A stretch of 6,355 nucleotides of DNA, taken from an uncultured Erysipelotrichaceae bacterium. GTDB lineage: Bacteria; Bacillota_I; Bacilli_A; Erysipelotrichales; Erysipelotrichaceae. How positions within the stretch are numbered: position 1 is the stretch's first letter; every line of letters starts with the position of its first letter. This document shows, one piece after another, positions 5,568 to 6,355 of this stretch. A program made the translations under genes and the position numbers. The notes beneath the pieces are model-generated. The model was not told the DNA's origin. It made no database searches and saw nothing but the letters and a program-made list of their open reading frames with translations. The stretch lies in the NCBI GenBank assembly GCA_902795525.1, contig CADBLN010000175.1, forward strand, positions 1 to 6,355, given 5' to 3'.

Positions 5568-6355
5568 ATGAAAACAATCATAAATAACAAGGAAGTTATT
5601 TTTAAAAACGGCCAGTTATGGTCAGAAATTGTCGAAACAGAGAAGCCCTTAGGTGTACTTGTTGAGGGCGATACTTACGCTTTAGATGACCCAGCAGTAG
5701 AAAGTAACAGAGTAAAGGTTCTAACTTATTCAGATGAAGAAGGCAGAAGAATCTATGAGCGAACTTTACAGTTTGTCTTTTTAGCTGCCTGCAATAGAAT
5801 AGTTCCTGGAAAAAGGGTCAGAATTGAACATTCTTTTGGCAATGCAATTTTTATTAGACTGCCAAAGACAAATGTCAATTGGGACTTAGTTAAAAAGATT
5901 GAAAAAGAAATGAGAAGTATTGTGGAACAAGACCTGCCTATTTCTTTTATGGAGACCACAAAGGAAGAAGCCTTGAAGTACTATCAAGAAGTTGGAGAAC
6001 TGGATAAACTAAGACTCTTGAAATATCGTAATTATCCTTCTTTCCATTTCTATGAGCTTGATGGAATGAAAGAATACTTTTATGGAGAATTATGCCCATC
6101 AGCAGGTTATGTAAATGTGTTTAAGCTACAGCTTTACCTGCCTGGTCTTTTAATGTGCTTGCCTGATCCAAAGAAACCTGAGACAGTTTCAAAAACAAAA
6201 GATTTTCCAAAAATGATGAAAGCATATGGGGAAACTGGAAGATGGAATGGAATATTGGGATGTGAAAATGCGGCTGATATTAATGAAATGATGGAGCACA
6301 AAACATTTAGAGAATTCATTCGTGTTAACGAAGAATTGCACTCTCGTTCCATAAA
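5568..6355 (+). CDS. Nucleoside (uridine) kinase with ThrRS-like TGS/SAD N-terminus, 5' part (cut by window edge)
   Basis: I read 262 codons from ATG at 5568; the frame is open at the window end. Residues 1-60 look like a TGS-type beta domain (MKTIINNKEVIFKNGQLWSEI...LGVLVEGDTYALDD). Residues about 65-250 resemble the threonyl-tRNA synthetase second additional (SAD) domain: HSFGNAIFI (88-96), YGELCPSAGYV (172-182) and WNGILGCENAADINEM (226-241). The end, FIRVNEELHSRSI, is the linker that in these proteins precedes a P-loop uridine kinase domain. That domain lies outside the window, so the kinase call comes from family architecture, not from a visible motif. The ThrRS editing motif HxxxH reads HSFGN, so zinc-dependent editing is unlikely. 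The likely role is phosphorylation of uridine or another nucleoside in salvage. GGTGAT lies 5'-adjacent as a weak ribosome site. It is transcribed divergently from fda. Confidence 0.8.
   Translation, partial: MKTIINNKEVIFKNGQLWSEIVETEKPLGVLVEGDTYALDDPAVESNRVKVLTYSDEEGRRIYERTLQFVFLAACNRIVPGKRVRIEHSFGNAIFIRLPKTNVNWDLVKKIEKEMRSIVEQDLPISFMETTKEEALKYYQEVGELDKLRLLKYRNYPSFHFYELDGMKEYFYGELCPSAGYVNVFKLQLYLPGLLMCLPDPKKPETVSKTKDFPKMMKAYGETGRWNGILGCENAADINEMMEHKTFREFIRVNEELHSRSI

Noticed and set aside
5753..6352. Minus-strand open frames at 5753-5959 and 6134-6352
   Set aside because: They are antisense shadows of the nucleoside-kinase gene, whose TGS/SAD-like protein is read in the plus strand.
1..6355. 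CRISPR arrays, insertion sequences, phage genes, tRNA or rRNA genes
   Set aside because: No spaced direct repeats, transposase or integrase motifs, terminal repeats or RNA gene signatures were seen on either strand; the window is almost filled with housekeeping genes.

Overview
The window comes from a low-GC, Gram-positive-type bacterium (Firmicutes/Bacillota). The evidence is the AT-rich sequence, strong GGAGG-type Shine-Dalgarno sites, the glmR(yvcK)-whiA gene pair and a staphylococcal-style class I fructose-bisphosphate aldolase. TGA is used as a stop (end of whiA), so this is not a mycoplasma-type code. The style of the proteins would fit the Erysipelotrichia or a neighbouring class, but that placement is only an impression.

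Layout. Positions 1-3219, minus strand: a tightly packed run transcribed right to left. It holds glmR (2278-3219), whiA (1334-2278), a short-chain dehydrogenase (567-1337), a small membrane protein (274-555) and the start of an Eis-like GNAT acetyltransferase that leaves the window at base 1. These genes overlap by 1, 4 and 8 nt or are spaced by 11 nt, so they look like one translationally coupled operon. Upstream of glmR, separated by a hairpin with a short T run (3248-3279), is a SIS-domain sugar-phosphate enzyme (3287-4363). It sits where many Firmicutes carry rapZ. Positions 4428-5410, minus strand: the class I aldolase fda, with its own promoter, a palindromic operator candidate and a strong intrinsic terminator, so it appears to be a single-gene unit. 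Positions 5411-5567: the rest of the 213-nt divergent intergenic region, with two more inverted repeats and a plus-strand extended -10 promoter. Positions 5568-6355, plus strand: the first 262 residues of a nucleoside kinase of the 'ThrRS-like N-terminus plus uridine kinase' type, cut off just before its expected P-loop kinase domain.

How the genes fit together. fda, the SIS enzyme and glmR all touch the fructose-phosphate/amino-sugar branch point. Fda acts on fructose 1,6-bisphosphate. The SIS protein keeps the GlmS isomerase active-site residues on its ALK helix and its HGP motif. GlmR is known in Bacillus to bind UDP-GlcNAc and stimulate GlmS. WhiA is linked to division and chromosome segregation. 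The region therefore reads as core carbon/cell-envelope housekeeping. I see no transposon, phage, CRISPR, toxin-antitoxin or defence system, and nothing that is clearly a new biological system. The points most worth checking are the SIS-glmR pairing, the hairpin between them, the two promoter palindromes and the degenerate motifs in the GNAT and SAD-like domains.
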